64,000 nucleotides of DNA from Streptomyces sp. NBC_00190 (GCF_036203305.1 NZ_CP108131.1:2604001-2668000); one strand, 5' to 3'; numbered from the stretch's first letter, positions 44,988 through 54,307 are shown. Notes: generated by a model not told the origin, from the sequence alone. Numbers and translations are program-made.

Positions 44988-45026
44988 GGAGCCCCGGCCA
45001 CCGCGACTCGCGGCGACCGGGGCTCC
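44988..45026. terminator. Terminator between convergent genes
   Basis: GGAGCCCCGG and CCGGGGCTCC pair over 10 bp, with a small CGCG-ACT-CGCG hairpin in the loop, 18 bases after the secreted protein gene. Confidence 0.8.
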
Positions 45027-45047
45027 CTGCTGCCTCAGGCGTCCTTC

Positions 45048-45440
45048 TCAGGCTTCGTCGGGAGTCTGCTTGATGGCGTCCAGCAGCTCGCGCAGGTCCA
45101 GCGCCATGACGGCGATCTCGATGCTCCCGCCGCCCCCGTAGGCGCAGGTGACGATCCGCGAGCCCGGGTTGATGGACATGCCCTCCTTCACGGAGGGGGC
45201 CCGTACCGCCGTGGCGCGGCCTCCGGGCAGCGGCACGGGCTCACCGCGCTGCGGGACCCAGCGCGCCGCCCCCGGGCCCGCGTACACCCGGCCGGGCCGC
45301 CAGCGGCCCTCGCCGGCCGGCTCGCGGGCCATGCCGGGAATCCCGGGCACGGGCCCGGCGGCCGTCCGCGCGAGGTGCTTGCGCCGCAGGAGCCAGCCGG
45401 CTCCGGCGGCGGCGAGGACGGCCACCACGATCTCGATCAC
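45048..45440 (-). CDS. Small membrane-anchored protein, function unknown
   Basis: 130 aa with one N-terminal transmembrane helix (IEIVVAVLAAAGAGWLL) followed by basic residues, so the C-terminal ~105 residues should be cytoplasmic. That part is Gly/Pro/Arg-rich with a conserved-looking end IVTCAYGGGGSIEIAVMALDLRELLDAI. I do not recognise the family. Confidence 0.6.
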   Translation of the reverse strand: MIEIVVAVLAAAGAGWLLRRKHLARTAAGPVPGIPGMAREPAGEGRWRPGRVYAGPGAARWVPQRGEPVPLPGGRATAVRAPSVKEGMSINPGSRIVTCAYGGGGSIEIAVMALDLRELLDAIKQTPDEA

Positions 45441-45453
45441 CCGGCCATTGTCC

Positions 45454-46098
45454 CTATCCGCCCAGCTGGGAGACGCTCGGGACCTGGTCGGTCACCGTGG
45501 CGCCCGCGCTCTTGCCCGCATCCTTGACGCCGTCGATGACGCTGTCGAAGGAACTGATGTCGCCGTCACCCGCCTGCCCCTTGCGGAGCTTGGTGCCGAG
45601 GCCCTTGAGGGACTCGATGCCCGCCGTCAGCGGTGCGATCGCCTTCGACAGCAGCGGGTCGCCCTTGGCGTTGTCGGCGGCCGCCTTCAGCCGGTTGTAG
45701 GCGAAGGCACCCGCGAGGCCGGCCTTGATGAGCGCGAACGTACGGCCCTTCGCGCCCTTCTTGAACTTGCCGGCGCGGTACGGCTTGATGATCCACTGGT
45801 ACGTCGCCCCGGCCGCGAGCCCCGCGTTGGCGACGAAGCGCGCCTTGGCGAACTTCTGCTTCTCGGCGGAAGTGCTGGGCGAGGGCGTCGCGGCGGCCAG
45901 CTCGTCGGCTTCGACGGCGGCCGGTTCCGCGGCCGCGAGGGCCGCCAGCTCCCCCATCGACGCGGAGGAGAGCTCTTCGCTCCGGCTCCCGGCGCCACCA
46001 CCGTCGCTGCCGCATGCGGTGGCGCCGGCCAGCAGCGCTGTGGACAGGACCACCGCCGTGAGGGCACGGCGGATTCGGACGGTCGTGGGTACGGGCAC
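45454..46098 (-). CDS. Putative lipoprotein
   Basis: 214 aa from GTG at 46098, with GGAGGAAACC upstream. The signal peptide ends in lipobox LLAGATAC (Cys about residue 27), so the mature protein should be lipid-anchored. The body is Ala/Lys-rich, mostly helical, with FVANAGLAAGATYQWIIKPYRAGKF and a weakly hydrophobic middle. No known domain. It is 13 bases upstream of the small membrane protein gene on the same strand. Confidence 0.7.
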   Translation of the reverse strand: MPVPTTVRIRRALTAVVLSTALLAGATACGSDGGGAGSRSEELSSASMGELAALAAAEPAAVEADELAAATPSPSTSAEKQKFAKARFVANAGLAAGATYQWIIKPYRAGKFKKGAKGRTFALIKAGLAGAFAYNRLKAAADNAKGDPLLSKAIAPLTAGIESLKGLGTKLRKGQAGDGDISSFDSVIDGVKDAGKSAGATVTDQVPSVSQLGG

Positions 46099-46210
46099 GG
46101 TTTCCTCCGGGGACTGAGGCGTCCCCCGCAGCCTCGCCCGCTCCCCACGGCTCCACCACTTGGGGGACCCGTTCGGGTTTGCGGCCCGCCCGCACGGCAA
46201 GACGCGTGAC

Positions 46211-46513
46211 ATGCCCACACACACCCGAGTACACGCCCGAGGAAGCAGTCAGGCAGGCCGGGCCGTCGCACTGGTGGCGGACGTGCTCGCCTTCGTGATC
46301 GTCCTGTGGATCCTGCTGTACCTGCTGGACGCCAACCGCGGCAACGAACTGGTGGAGTTCGTCCACGACACCGCGTCCTGGCTGGCCGGCTGGTCCTACG
46401 ACCTCTTCACCTTCAGCCGCGAATGGGTCCAGGTCGTGGTCGGCTACGGCCTGGCCGCGGTGGTCTACGTCCTCGTCGGACACGCCGTCGCAGGCTGGCT
46501 CTACCGGCGTTAG
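46211..46513 (+). CDS. Small two-helix membrane protein
   Basis: 100 aa with hydrophobic spans at about residues 23-40 (VALVADVLAFVIVLWILLYLL) and 75-95 (VVVGYGLAAVVYVLVGHAVAG). ATG at 46211 is the start closest to the first helix. No motif. It is convergent with the alpha/alpha-barrel gene, 30 bases apart. Confidence 0.65.
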   Translation: MPTHTRVHARGSSQAGRAVALVADVLAFVIVLWILLYLLDANRGNELVEFVHDTASWLAGWSYDLFTFSREWVQVVVGYGLAAVVYVLVGHAVAGWLYRR

Positions 46514-46543
46514 GGCCGGTAGAGCCAGTGGCGCCGGCGCCGC

Positions 46544-47632
46544 TCAACCGCAGCAGTCGGGCTCCAGCCCGGCCGGGAGCGAGGTCCCGCCGAACACCTC
46601 GGTGGTGGCCTCGTCCCCGCCGAGCGCCGCGACGGCCAGCAGCAGGGACCCGGCCGTCCAGGTGGTCTGCTCGACCGGCCAGACGGCCTTGTCCTGGAAC
46701 ACGTACCCCGTCCAGTACATGCCGTTGTCGGCGCGCAGGTGCGTGATCGAGCGCAGGATCTCCAGCGCCCGGTCCGACTCCCCCGTCGCCCACAGCGCGA
46801 GCGCCAGCTCGCAGGACTCGCCGCCCGTCACCCACGGGTTCGGCAGGACGCAGCGCACGCCCAGGTCCGCGACGACGAACTCGTCCCAGCGCTCCTCGAT
46901 GCGCGCCTTGGCCTCGGCGCCGGTCAGGGCGCCGCCGAGGACCGGGTAGTACCAGTCCATCGAGTAGTGGTTCTTGTCGAGGAACCGCTCGGGGTGGCGG
47001 CGAATGGCATGGCGCAGGGCGCCCGCCGCGAGCTCCCAGTCGGGCTGCGGCTCCTCGCGGTGCTCGGCGATGGCCAGCGCGCAGCGCAGGGCCTGGTGGA
47101 TGGAGGAGGAGCCGGTCAGCAGGGCGTCCGTGACGGGCGTGCCGTCGGCCTCCCGCTTCCAGCCGATCTCGCCGCCGGGCTGCTGGAGCGAGAGCACGCA
47201 CTCCACGGCCGCGTACACCGCGGGCCACATCCGGTCGAGGAAGGCGTCGTCACCGGTGGACAGGTAGTGGTGCCAGACGCCGACGGCTATGTACGCCGTG
47301 AAGTTGCTCTCCCGGCTCGAGTCCTGCGGCTCGGCGGTGTCCACGCCGTCCGGCCGGTCGGCGTAGGCCGCGTACCAGGAGCCGTCCTGGTTCTGGTGGG
47401 CGGCGAGCCACTCGTACGCCTTCTCGGCGGCCGCGTGCTCCCCGGCCGCGTCCAGCGCCATCGCGGCCTCGGTGTGGTCCCACGGGTCGAGGTGGTGCCC
47501 GCGGAACCACGGTATGGCCCCGTCCGCCCGCTGCGCGGCGAGGATGCCGGCGACGGTCTCGGCGGCCTGCTCCGCGGTCAGGACGCCGTCCAGGACGAGG
47601 TGTTCGGGTGCGGTGCGCCCGGGCGAGGTCAC
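46544..47632 (-). CDS. Prenyltransferase/squalene-cyclase-repeat-like alpha/alpha barrel protein
   Basis: 362 aa. Repeated helical hairpins with QRADGAIPWF, HQNQDGSWYAAY and QQPGGEIGWK phrases resemble QxxDGSW repeats of terpene cyclases and prenyltransferases or (alpha/alpha)6 glycoside hydrolases. The DxDD cyclase motif and a prenyl-transfer zinc site are not seen, so catalysis is uncertain. GTG at 47632 overlaps the methyltransferase stop (GTGA). Third gene of an operon with a glycosyltransferase and a methyltransferase, which points to modification of a glycolipid or similar. Confidence 0.78.
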   Translation of the reverse strand: MTSPGRTAPEHLVLDGVLTAEQAAETVAGILAAQRADGAIPWFRGHHLDPWDHTEAAMALDAAGEHAAAEKAYEWLAAHQNQDGSWYAAYADRPDGVDTAEPQDSSRESNFTAYIAVGVWHHYLSTGDDAFLDRMWPAVYAAVECVLSLQQPGGEIGWKREADGTPVTDALLTGSSSIHQALRCALAIAEHREEPQPDWELAAGALRHAIRRHPERFLDKNHYSMDWYYPVLGGALTGAEAKARIEERWDEFVVADLGVRCVLPNPWVTGGESCELALALWATGESDRALEILRSITHLRADNGMYWTGYVFQDKAVWPVEQTTWTAGSLLLAVAALGGDEATTEVFGGTSLPAGLEPDCCG

Positions 47633-48372
47633 TGTGCGGCGCCCGCGGCGTCGACGGGCAGGTGGGGCTTGGTCGCGTACGCCACGAAGCTCTTGCCGAT
47701 GACCGGGTTGAGGGCCTGCTCCGCGAGCCGCGTGGCCAGCGGCTTCTTCATGATGTCCCAGACCAGGAGCTTGTGGTACGCCCGGACGGGCAGCGCCTTG
47801 TCGTTGTCGACGCCGAAGGCGCACTTGAGCCACCAGTACGGGGAGTGCAGCCCGTGCGCGTGGTGCGTGCCGTATGGCTTGAGGCCCGCGGCCTCCATCT
47901 TGCCGAGCAGCTCGTCCGCCTTGTAGATGCGGATGTGGCCGCCCTCGACCTCGTGGTAGGCGTCGGAGAGCGCCCAGCAGATCTTCTCGGGGCCGTAGCG
48001 CGGCACGGTGATGGCGATGCGGCCGCCGGGCTTGAGCACGCGGACCATCTCGGCGAGCACGCCCTTGTCGTCGGGGATGTGCTCCATCACCTCGGAGATG
48101 ATGACGACGTCGAAGGACTCGTCGGGGAAGGGCAGTGCGAGCGCGTCGCCTTCCATGGCGGTGGCGGTGGCGCCGGCCGGGGCCTCGCCGGCCTCCTTCA
48201 TGGCGGCGAACCACTTGGCGACCTCGCGGATCTCCTCGCCGTTGCGGTCGACGGCGACCACCTGGGCGCCTCTCCGGTAGCACTCGAAGGCGTGCCGGCC
48301 TGCGCCGCAGCCCAGATCGAGCACGCGGTCGCCTGCGGCGAGCGGGAACCGGGAGAAATCGACGGTCAGCAC
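47629..48372 (-). CDS. Class I SAM-dependent methyltransferase
   Basis: 247 aa, Methyltransf_11 type. VLDLGCGAGRHAFECY near residue 19 is motif I, VVAVDRN motif II, and DVVIISEVMEHIPDD the post-II region. It resembles ubiquinone- and glycolipid-type methylases but the acceptor is unknown. GTG at 48372 follows AGGA. It is in the GT-MT-barrel operon, 58 bases after the glycosyltransferase gene. Confidence 0.87.
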   Translation of the reverse strand: MLTVDFSRFPLAAGDRVLDLGCGAGRHAFECYRRGAQVVAVDRNGEEIREVAKWFAAMKEAGEAPAGATATAMEGDALALPFPDESFDVVIISEVMEHIPDDKGVLAEMVRVLKPGGRIAITVPRYGPEKICWALSDAYHEVEGGHIRIYKADELLGKMEAAGLKPYGTHHAHGLHSPYWWLKCAFGVDNDKALPVRAYHKLLVWDIMKKPLATRLAEQALNPVIGKSFVAYATKPHLPVDAAGAAQ

Positions 48373-48430
48373 GGGGTCCTGCCTTCGCGGTCGCGGGGGT
48401 GTACGGGGGTGGTGTGGATGTGGCGGAAGG

Positions 48431-49750
48431 TCACCGAGGGCGGCGGGCACGGCCGGCGGCCGCCTGCTCGATGGCGGCCCGGTAGTGCGCGGCGGTGCCT
48501 TCGGCGGCCTTGGCCCAGGTGAAGCGGGTCAGGACCCGTTCGCGCCCGGCGGCGCCGAGGCGGGCCCGCAGCTGCGGGTCACCCAGCATCCGGCCCAGCG
48601 CGGCGGCCAGCGCGCCCGCGTCGCCCGGGGGCACCGCGAGGCAGGTCTCGCCGTCGGGGCCGGAGACTTCGGGGATCGCTCCGCCGGTGGTGGCGACGAG
48701 CGGGGTGCCGGTGGCCATGGCCTCGGCCGCCGGGAGCGAGAAGCCCTCGTAGAGGGAGGGCACGCAGGCGACCTGGGCGCTGCGGACGAGGTCGACGAGT
48801 TCGGCGTCGGTGATGCCCTTGACGAAGCGGACGGCGTCCTGGAGCCCGTACGACTCGATGGCGCGGGCGACCGGCCCCTTCTCGGCACGCTTGCCGACGA
48901 CGACGAGGTGGGCGTCGGGCTGCTCGGTGCGCAGCTTCGCGAGCGCCTCGACGAGGTGGACGAGCCCCTTGAGCGGGACGTCGGCGCTGGAGGTGGTGAC
49001 GATGCGGCCCGGTACCTCGGCGACGGAGGGGTCCGGGGACCACAGGTCGGTGTCGGCGCCGATGTGCACGACGTGGATGCGGCCGTCCTGGACGCCGAGG
49101 TGCTGGGCGATCTCCTGCTTGGAGGAGCCGGAGACGGTGAGCACGGAGGGGAGGCGCCGGGCGACGCGGCCCTGCATGCGCGTGAAGGCGTACCAACGCC
49201 GCACGGAGGCCCGCTTCATGCGGTCCTTGGCGGCGTCGAGGTCGAGCTGCCTGTCGACGGTGATGGGGTGGTGGATCGTGGTCACCAGGGGTGCGCCGAG
49301 ATCCGCCAGCAGCCCGTATCCGAGGGTCTGGTTGTCGTGGATGACGTCGAACTCACCGGCGCGGGCGGCGAGGTGGCGCCGGGCCCGCAGGGAGAAGGTC
49401 AGCGGCTCGGGGAATCCGCCGGTCCACATGGTGGCGACCTCCAGCGCGTCGATCCAGTCCCGGTACTCGCCGCGCTTGGGAGTGCGGAAGGGATCGGGCT
49501 GCCGGTAGAGGTCGAGGCTCGGGAGTTCGGTGAGCGTGGCCCCCGTGTCGAGCACCGGATAGGGCTGCGCGCCGATGACCTCGACGGAGTGCCCCAGGCG
49601 TACGAGCTCGCGCGAGAGGTGGCGGACGTAGACGCCCTGGCCACCGCAGAACGGGTTCCCCTTATAGGTGAGGAGCGCGATGCGCAGCGGGCGGTCGCCG
49701 TCGGTGGCGGAACCCGGGAAAGGGCTCGTCACCATGGCCTCAGCGGTCAC
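48431..49750 (-). CDS. Glycosyltransferase family 4
   Basis: 439-aa GT-B fold retaining glycosyltransferase. Donor-domain signatures are present: GGQGVYVRHLSREL at the N-terminus, VVHIGADTDLWSP, ADVPLKGLVHLVEAL and the EX7E-like PSLYEGFSLPAAEAMATGTP. GTG at 49750 has AAGGGGG upstream. First in the operon; a KstR-type site lies 55 bases upstream. Confidence 0.9.
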   Translation of the reverse strand: MTAEAMVTSPFPGSATDGDRPLRIALLTYKGNPFCGGQGVYVRHLSRELVRLGHSVEVIGAQPYPVLDTGATLTELPSLDLYRQPDPFRTPKRGEYRDWIDALEVATMWTGGFPEPLTFSLRARRHLAARAGEFDVIHDNQTLGYGLLADLGAPLVTTIHHPITVDRQLDLDAAKDRMKRASVRRWYAFTRMQGRVARRLPSVLTVSGSSKQEIAQHLGVQDGRIHVVHIGADTDLWSPDPSVAEVPGRIVTTSSADVPLKGLVHLVEALAKLRTEQPDAHLVVVGKRAEKGPVARAIESYGLQDAVRFVKGITDAELVDLVRSAQVACVPSLYEGFSLPAAEAMATGTPLVATTGGAIPEVSGPDGETCLAVPPGDAGALAAALGRMLGDPQLRARLGAAGRERVLTRFTWAKAAEGTAAHYRAAIEQAAAGRARRPR

Positions 49751-49804
49751 TCCTGGCCCCCTTCATCCCTGCACTTTCGCCGGAGCGTAACCGCTCGGAT
49801 AATG

Positions 49805-49818
49805 TAGAACAAGTTTCA
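49805..49818. promoter_or_regulatory. KstR-type operator between the GT operon and kstR
   Basis: TAGAACAAGTTTCA matches TnnAACnnGTTnnA exactly. It is 55 bases from the glycosyltransferase start and 138 bases from the kstR start, so it could mediate autoregulation, control of the GT operon, or both. Confidence 0.75.
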
Positions 49819-49955
49819 GACTTGATCCGTTGAGACCATTGAATCTACCGGCCGGAAACCACACCGTAAGAGGCGGAGCAGGTGATTCGCGCCACGGCTG
49901 CGGCGCCTGACATGCTGGCTCCGGATCAGCCCCGCAACGACTCGGAACGGGACAC

Positions 49956-50579
49956 ATGACAGCGGAAGCGAAGGCCGCCCACACCCCGGCGTCCCCTCCC
50001 CTGACGGAGCGCCAGGAGGCGCGCCGCCGCCGGATCCTGCACGCCAGTGCACAGCTGGCGAGCCGGGGCGGCTTCGATGCCGTCCAGATGCGCGAGGTCG
50101 CGGAATCGTCCAGCGTGGCGCTGGGCACCCTGTACCGGTACTTCCCGTCCAAGGTGCACCTGCTGGTGGCCACCATGCAGGACCAGCTCCAGCACATGCA
50201 CACGACGCTGCGCAAGCACCCGCCGGCCGGCGACGACCCGGCGGCGCGGGTCGCGGAGACCCTGATGCGGGCCTTCCGGGCGCTCCAGCGGGAGCCGCAC
50301 CTCGCGGACGCGATGGTGCGGGCGCTGACCTTCGCGGACCGCAGCGTGAGCCCCGAGGTGGACACGGTGTCCCGGCTGACCACGGCGATCATCCTGGACG
50401 CGATGGGCCTGGAGGCCCCGCCGACGGCGGAACAGCTCTCGGCGGTCCGGGTCATCGAGCACACCTGGCACTCGGCGCTGATCACCTGGCTGTCGGGCCG
50501 CGCCTCGATCGCCCAGGTCAAGATCGACATCGAGACGGTCTGCCGCCTGATCGACCTGACGGCCCCGGAAAAGGCCTGA
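49956..50579 (+). CDS. kstR: TetR family regulator, KstR-like repressor of steroid/lipid catabolism
   Basis: 207 aa. The DNA-binding region GGFDAVQMREVAESSSVALG then TLYRYFPSKVHLL (residues 38-70) is close to what I recall of mycobacterial KstR, which represses cholesterol and lipid catabolism genes and is relieved by a sterol CoA thioester. The ligand domain also follows it (AMVRALTFADRS, VIEHTWHSALITWLSGRAS). Its upstream region and two catabolic operons in this window carry KstR consensus sites. Identity as a true KstR rests on HTH similarity plus these sites. Confidence 0.85.
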   Translation: MTAEAKAAHTPASPPLTERQEARRRRILHASAQLASRGGFDAVQMREVAESSSVALGTLYRYFPSKVHLLVATMQDQLQHMHTTLRKHPPAGDDPAARVAETLMRAFRALQREPHLADAMVRALTFADRSVSPEVDTVSRLTTAIILDAMGLEAPPTAEQLSAVRVIEHTWHSALITWLSGRASIAQVKIDIETVCRLIDLTAPEKA

Positions 50580-50633
50580 AGCCACCGGTCCACCGGTCCT
50601 GGGTCATACCCGGGTCCGGGGCTCACCTGCCGC

Positions 50634-51812
50634 CTATGCGGCGAGCTTCTGCGGCTGCTCGGCCCGCGGGGCCATCAGGCGGCGCAGCAGCCGGGTGAGC
50701 GGCCGCTCCACCAGGCGGTGCAGCAGCCAGGCGATCAGCATCGCGCCCGCGATCACCCCGAGGAGGGTCGGCCAGGCGCCCCACTGCTCGTTCCACCGCC
50801 AGATCACCCGCACGCCCAGTGACTGGTGCACGAGGTAGAGCGGGTAGGAGATCGCGCCCGCGACCGGCAGCCAGCGCCACTGGATGCGGTCCAGTTTCCC
50901 GAGCGCGATCAGGCCCATGAGCAGGTACATCGCGGTGATCGCGGCCAGGCAGACCTTCCAGTCGATGCCGTGCCCCTCGTCCGCCATGATCGCCGGAAGG
51001 CGATGCTGCATCAGCAGCCAGGACAGCGCCAGGATGCCCAGGGTCTCGCCTTCGATCCGGCCCGCCCGGCGGACCAGGTGGAAGGCGATCCCGGCGATGA
51101 AGAACGGCGCCCACTGGGGTACCAGGAGCTGGTCCAGCAACGGGATGCCCGACTTCGGCGCCAGGACCGAGCCCAGCGCCCAGACCCAGCAGAAGGCCGC
51201 GACCCGGCGGTAGCTGGTGCCGAGCAGGACGACCAGCGAGAAGAGCAGGTAGAAGCGCAGCTCGGCCCAGAGCGTCCAGTAGACGAGGTCCACGCCCTCC
51301 ACACCGAGGGGTTCCTGCAGCATCGTGAGGTTGGTGAGCATCTGGCCGACGGTGACCTTCGGCTCGCCCGGAGTCCGCGGGCCCAGGCGGGCGGCCGCGG
51401 AGGAGAGCACGACCGCCGCCCAGTAGAGCGGGAACAGCCGCAGGATCCGGCCCTGCCAGAACTGCTGGAGCGACTTGCCCCAGCCGGACATGCAGATGAC
51501 GAAACCGCTGATCATGAAGAAGAAGACCACGCCGAGCCAGCCGAAATCGGCGATCCGGTGCAGCGCGGGAAACAGCTCGGCCGCCGTCCGCTGCCAGGGG
51601 ATCGTCCCGTAGCCGGCCAGGTAGTGGAAAAGGACCACCGACAGCGCCGCGAGCAGCCGCAGGCCGTCCAGCACCGCGATGCGCGGCGCCCGGACAGCCC
51701 CGCCGCCGCCCCTCGGCCGGACCCTCCCGTGACGGACGGGTTCGGGGGGCGGCTGCGTCGCCCCGGCGGGCGCCGGAACGCGGTCCCCGGCGAGGACGGA
51801 CCTGTCGGACAT
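50634..51812 (-). CDS. Acyltransferase 3 family membrane protein
   Basis: 392 aa, ten or so membrane helices. The diagnostic start VLDGLRLLAALSVVLFHY (catalytic His) and RILRLFPLYW (Arg pair) are at about residues 47-125, with the terminal VERPLTRLLRRL segment. It would O-acylate an exported glycan, lipid or antibiotic. ATG at 51812 follows a plain region without strong SD. Confidence 0.9.
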   Translation of the reverse strand: MSDRSVLAGDRVPAPAGATQPPPEPVRHGRVRPRGGGGAVRAPRIAVLDGLRLLAALSVVLFHYLAGYGTIPWQRTAAELFPALHRIADFGWLGVVFFFMISGFVICMSGWGKSLQQFWQGRILRLFPLYWAAVVLSSAAARLGPRTPGEPKVTVGQMLTNLTMLQEPLGVEGVDLVYWTLWAELRFYLLFSLVVLLGTSYRRVAAFCWVWALGSVLAPKSGIPLLDQLLVPQWAPFFIAGIAFHLVRRAGRIEGETLGILALSWLLMQHRLPAIMADEGHGIDWKVCLAAITAMYLLMGLIALGKLDRIQWRWLPVAGAISYPLYLVHQSLGVRVIWRWNEQWGAWPTLLGVIAGAMLIAWLLHRLVERPLTRLLRRLMAPRAEQPQKLAA

Positions 51813-51960
51813 GACACCTCTGGAATTCCTTCGGTGTCGCGGCACCGGTACGTCAACGGGGCATAAAGCCCCGCGATCGTATCGATGCCGCATGCACGCA
51901 CACGAACCCGGGCGCTGCCGCCCGGCGCCCCCGCCCGGGTCGCCCCCCCCACCGCCGTCC

Positions 51961-52494
51961 CTACGCGTCCGTCGTCCCCGGCGGATGCGCCCCGTCGAAC
52001 GCCGCGTCGCAGGTCGCGTCGTGGTGCAGGGCCACGAGGGACAGGCGCTGGTCGTTGCGGGACTTGTAGTTGATGAGCACCAGCTCCCACGATCCGTTGG
52101 TCATGGCGAGCCCGTACGGGCGCTCCCTGTGGGCGGTGGTCGCCCAGCCGCGGGCGTTCAGGCCCACCACGACGTCCCGCAGCCTCTCCGGCGTGATCAG
52201 GTCGTGAGCGTCCCAGCTCACCGCGCACTCGGCGGCGAGGCCGAACTCCTCCTCGCGGTCCTTCCGCGACATGGGCCGTCCACCGGCTCTTGCCGAGGTG
52301 AGGACGGCCTCGAACTGCGCGTCCACCATCGGCCGCGACGGATCCGCTCCCGCCGGGGCGGGCGCGGGGGACGCAGACGCCTCCCGTACCCAGCCGTTCC
52401 CCGCGTCCTCGCCGAACTCCCGGTCGCTCAGCCCCGCGGCCACGAGGACGCCCGCCACCCCGGCCGACGCCGCCGCCCATTTGATCCTGCTCAC
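51961..52494 (-). CDS. Putative secreted or membrane-anchored protein, function unknown
   Basis: 177 aa from GTG at 52494 (GGGGGAAGCGAC before it). A short hydrophobic N-terminal helix ([17 protein letters not shown]) acts as signal or anchor, followed by a Ser/Ala/Pro linker and a soluble domain with two Cys (AAECAVS and DATCDAA) that could form a disulfide. Not recognised. Confidence 0.65.
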   Translation of the reverse strand: MSRIKWAAASAGVAGVLVAAGLSDREFGEDAGNGWVREASASPAPAPAGADPSRPMVDAQFEAVLTSARAGGRPMSRKDREEEFGLAAECAVSWDAHDLITPERLRDVVVGLNARGWATTAHRERPYGLAMTNGSWELVLINYKSRNDQRLSLVALHHDATCDAAFDGAHPPGTTDA

Positions 52495-52581
52495 GTCGCT
52501 TCCCCCCGCGAAGGCCCCGGGCCGGATCGCCCGGTGGCCCCGCAGAAGTGTCACACTCCGCCGTCGCGACCCCGAACGGAT

Positions 52582-52815
52582 TTACTCCTCCGGCGGGAAG
52601 ACCGGTTCGCCGGTCGCGGCCAGGGTGATCATGATGGCCTCGACCGGGCAGCCCTCCGCCGCCGTCAGGACCGGCTCGTTCGCGTCGGTTTCCGGGGTGC
52701 GCGGGTGCGACTGCCGGGCGGAGTCGAGGGCGAAGCCCTCCGGGGCGTGGTTCACGCACATGCCCGAGCCGATGCAGACCCCCCGGTCCACCTCGACCTG
52801 CCAGCGGTCGCCCAT
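52582..52815 (-). CDS. Ferredoxin, 3Fe-4S type
   Basis: 77 aa. Cluster ligands are C14 and C20 in VCIGSGMCVN, and C56 in EGCPVEAI; the second position of a 4Fe-4S site is Gly, giving the 3Fe-4S pattern seen in cytochrome P450 partners. No P450 is visible in this window. ATG overlaps the stop of the aldehyde dehydrogenase gene by one base (TGATG). Confidence 0.9.
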   Translation of the reverse strand: MGDRWQVEVDRGVCIGSGMCVNHAPEGFALDSARQSHPRTPETDANEPVLTAAEGCPVEAIMITLAATGEPVFPPEE

Positions 52816-54278
52816 CAGGCACCCGCCTCGTAACCCGCCGGCAGGTGGATCATCTTGTGCTCCAGGTACTCGCCCAGGCCCTCGGGGCCGAACTCCCGGC
52901 CCACGCCGCTGTTCTTGTAGCCGCCGAACGGGCCGAGCATGTCCAGGCTGAAGGTGTTCACGTTGAAGGTGCCCGTCCGGACCTGCCGGCCGAAGTCGAC
53001 GCCGTGCTCGACGTCCGCCGTCCAGACGCTGCCGCTCAGGCCGAACTCCGAGTCGTTGGCCACCCGTACCGCCTCCGCCTCGTCCCCGTACGGGATCAGG
53101 CAGACGACCGGGCCGAAGATCTCCTCGCGGGCGATCCGCATGGAGTTGTCCACGTCGCCGAAGAGGGTGGGCTCCACGTACCAGCCCCGCTCCAGGCCCG
53201 CCGGGCGGCCGCCGCCGGCCAGGACCTTGGCGCCCTCCTCCTGGCCGATGCGGATGTAGTCCAGGGAGCGCTGCTGCTGGCGCCGGGCCACGAGCGGGCC
53301 GAGCTGCGTCGCCGGGTCGAGCGGGTCGCCGACCACCAGGGAGCCGGCCGCCGCCGCGAGGGCCTCGGCCACCTCCTCGTAGCGGCTGCGCGGCGCGAGG
53401 ACGCGGGTCTGGGCCACGCACGCCTGGCCGTTGTTCATCCAGGCCGCGGGCACGATCCCGGCGATGGTGGTGTCCAGATCGGCGTCGGGCAGGATCACGG
53501 CGGCCGACTTGCCGCCGAGTTCGAGGGTGACCCGGGTGAGGTTGCGCGCGGCGACCTCCATCACGCGCCTGCCCGCGGCGACCGAGCCGGTGAAGGCGAC
53601 CTTGTCGATGCCGGGGTGGCCGACCAGGTACTCGCTGACCTCGCGGTCGGCGGGCAGGATCGACAGCACGCCCTCCGGCACCCCGGCCTCGCGCGCGATG
53701 TCGGCGAGGATGTACGAGTCGAGCGGGGACTCCGGGGAAGGCTTGAGGATCACCGTCGAGCCGGAGAGCAGCGCGGGCGCGAGCTTGGCGGCGGCCACGA
53801 ACTGCGGCACGTTCCACGGGATGACGGCCGCGACGACCCCGACCGGCTCGCGGCGCACCAGGATCGGTCCGAGGACGCCCTGGCGGCGCTCCTCGTACGG
53901 GTAGGCGCGCGCGACGGTGATCGCGGCGTCGTAGACCATCATCGGGCCGAGCGCCTGGGCGAGGACGCTCCAGGAGTACGGGGATCCGTTCTGGGAGCTG
54001 ATCGAACGGGCGATCTCCTCGTGCCGGACGGCTATGGCGTCCTTGATCCGGGAGACGACGGCGACGCGTTCGTCGAGCGACATCCGCGGCCAGGGACCCT
54101 CGTCGAACGCCTTGCGCGCGGCGGCGACCGCCCGGTCGACGTCGGCCTTCGAGGCGTGCGGGACGGAGCCGATGACCTGCTCGGTGTGGGGGGAGACGAC
54201 CTGGATCGTGTCGGTGCCCAGCGGATCCGTCCACTCCCCGCCGATGAACAGTTGTCCGTGTTCCACGAGCTCGGTCAT
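52815..54278 (-). CDS. NAD-dependent aldehyde dehydrogenase
   Basis: 487 aa. LELGGKSA near residue 256 carries the general-base Glu, NNGQACVAQ near 288 the catalytic Cys, and VAFTGSVAAGR binds NAD. Substrate unknown; coupling to a 3Fe-4S ferredoxin suggests a P450-related or lipid aldehyde pathway. An 18-bp inverted repeat lies 30 bases upstream. Start ATG at 54278 with GGAGG-like sequence upstream. Confidence 0.92.
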   Translation of the reverse strand: MTELVEHGQLFIGGEWTDPLGTDTIQVVSPHTEQVIGSVPHASKADVDRAVAAARKAFDEGPWPRMSLDERVAVVSRIKDAIAVRHEEIARSISSQNGSPYSWSVLAQALGPMMVYDAAITVARAYPYEERRQGVLGPILVRREPVGVVAAVIPWNVPQFVAAAKLAPALLSGSTVILKPSPESPLDSYILADIAREAGVPEGVLSILPADREVSEYLVGHPGIDKVAFTGSVAAGRRVMEVAARNLTRVTLELGGKSAAVILPDADLDTTIAGIVPAAWMNNGQACVAQTRVLAPRSRYEEVAEALAAAAGSLVVGDPLDPATQLGPLVARRQQQRSLDYIRIGQEEGAKVLAGGGRPAGLERGWYVEPTLFGDVDNSMRIAREEIFGPVVCLIPYGDEAEAVRVANDSEFGLSGSVWTADVEHGVDFGRQVRTGTFNVNTFSLDMLGPFGGYKNSGVGREFGPEGLGEYLEHKMIHLPAGYEAGA

Positions 54279-54307
54279 GGCTGATGCCTCCTGCGGCTTG
54301 GGGTCCC

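Noticed and set aside
46544..49750. Terpene biosynthesis cluster
   Set aside because: The barrel protein lacks DxDD and prenyl-transfer motifs, and the partners are a generic glycosyltransferase and methyltransferase.
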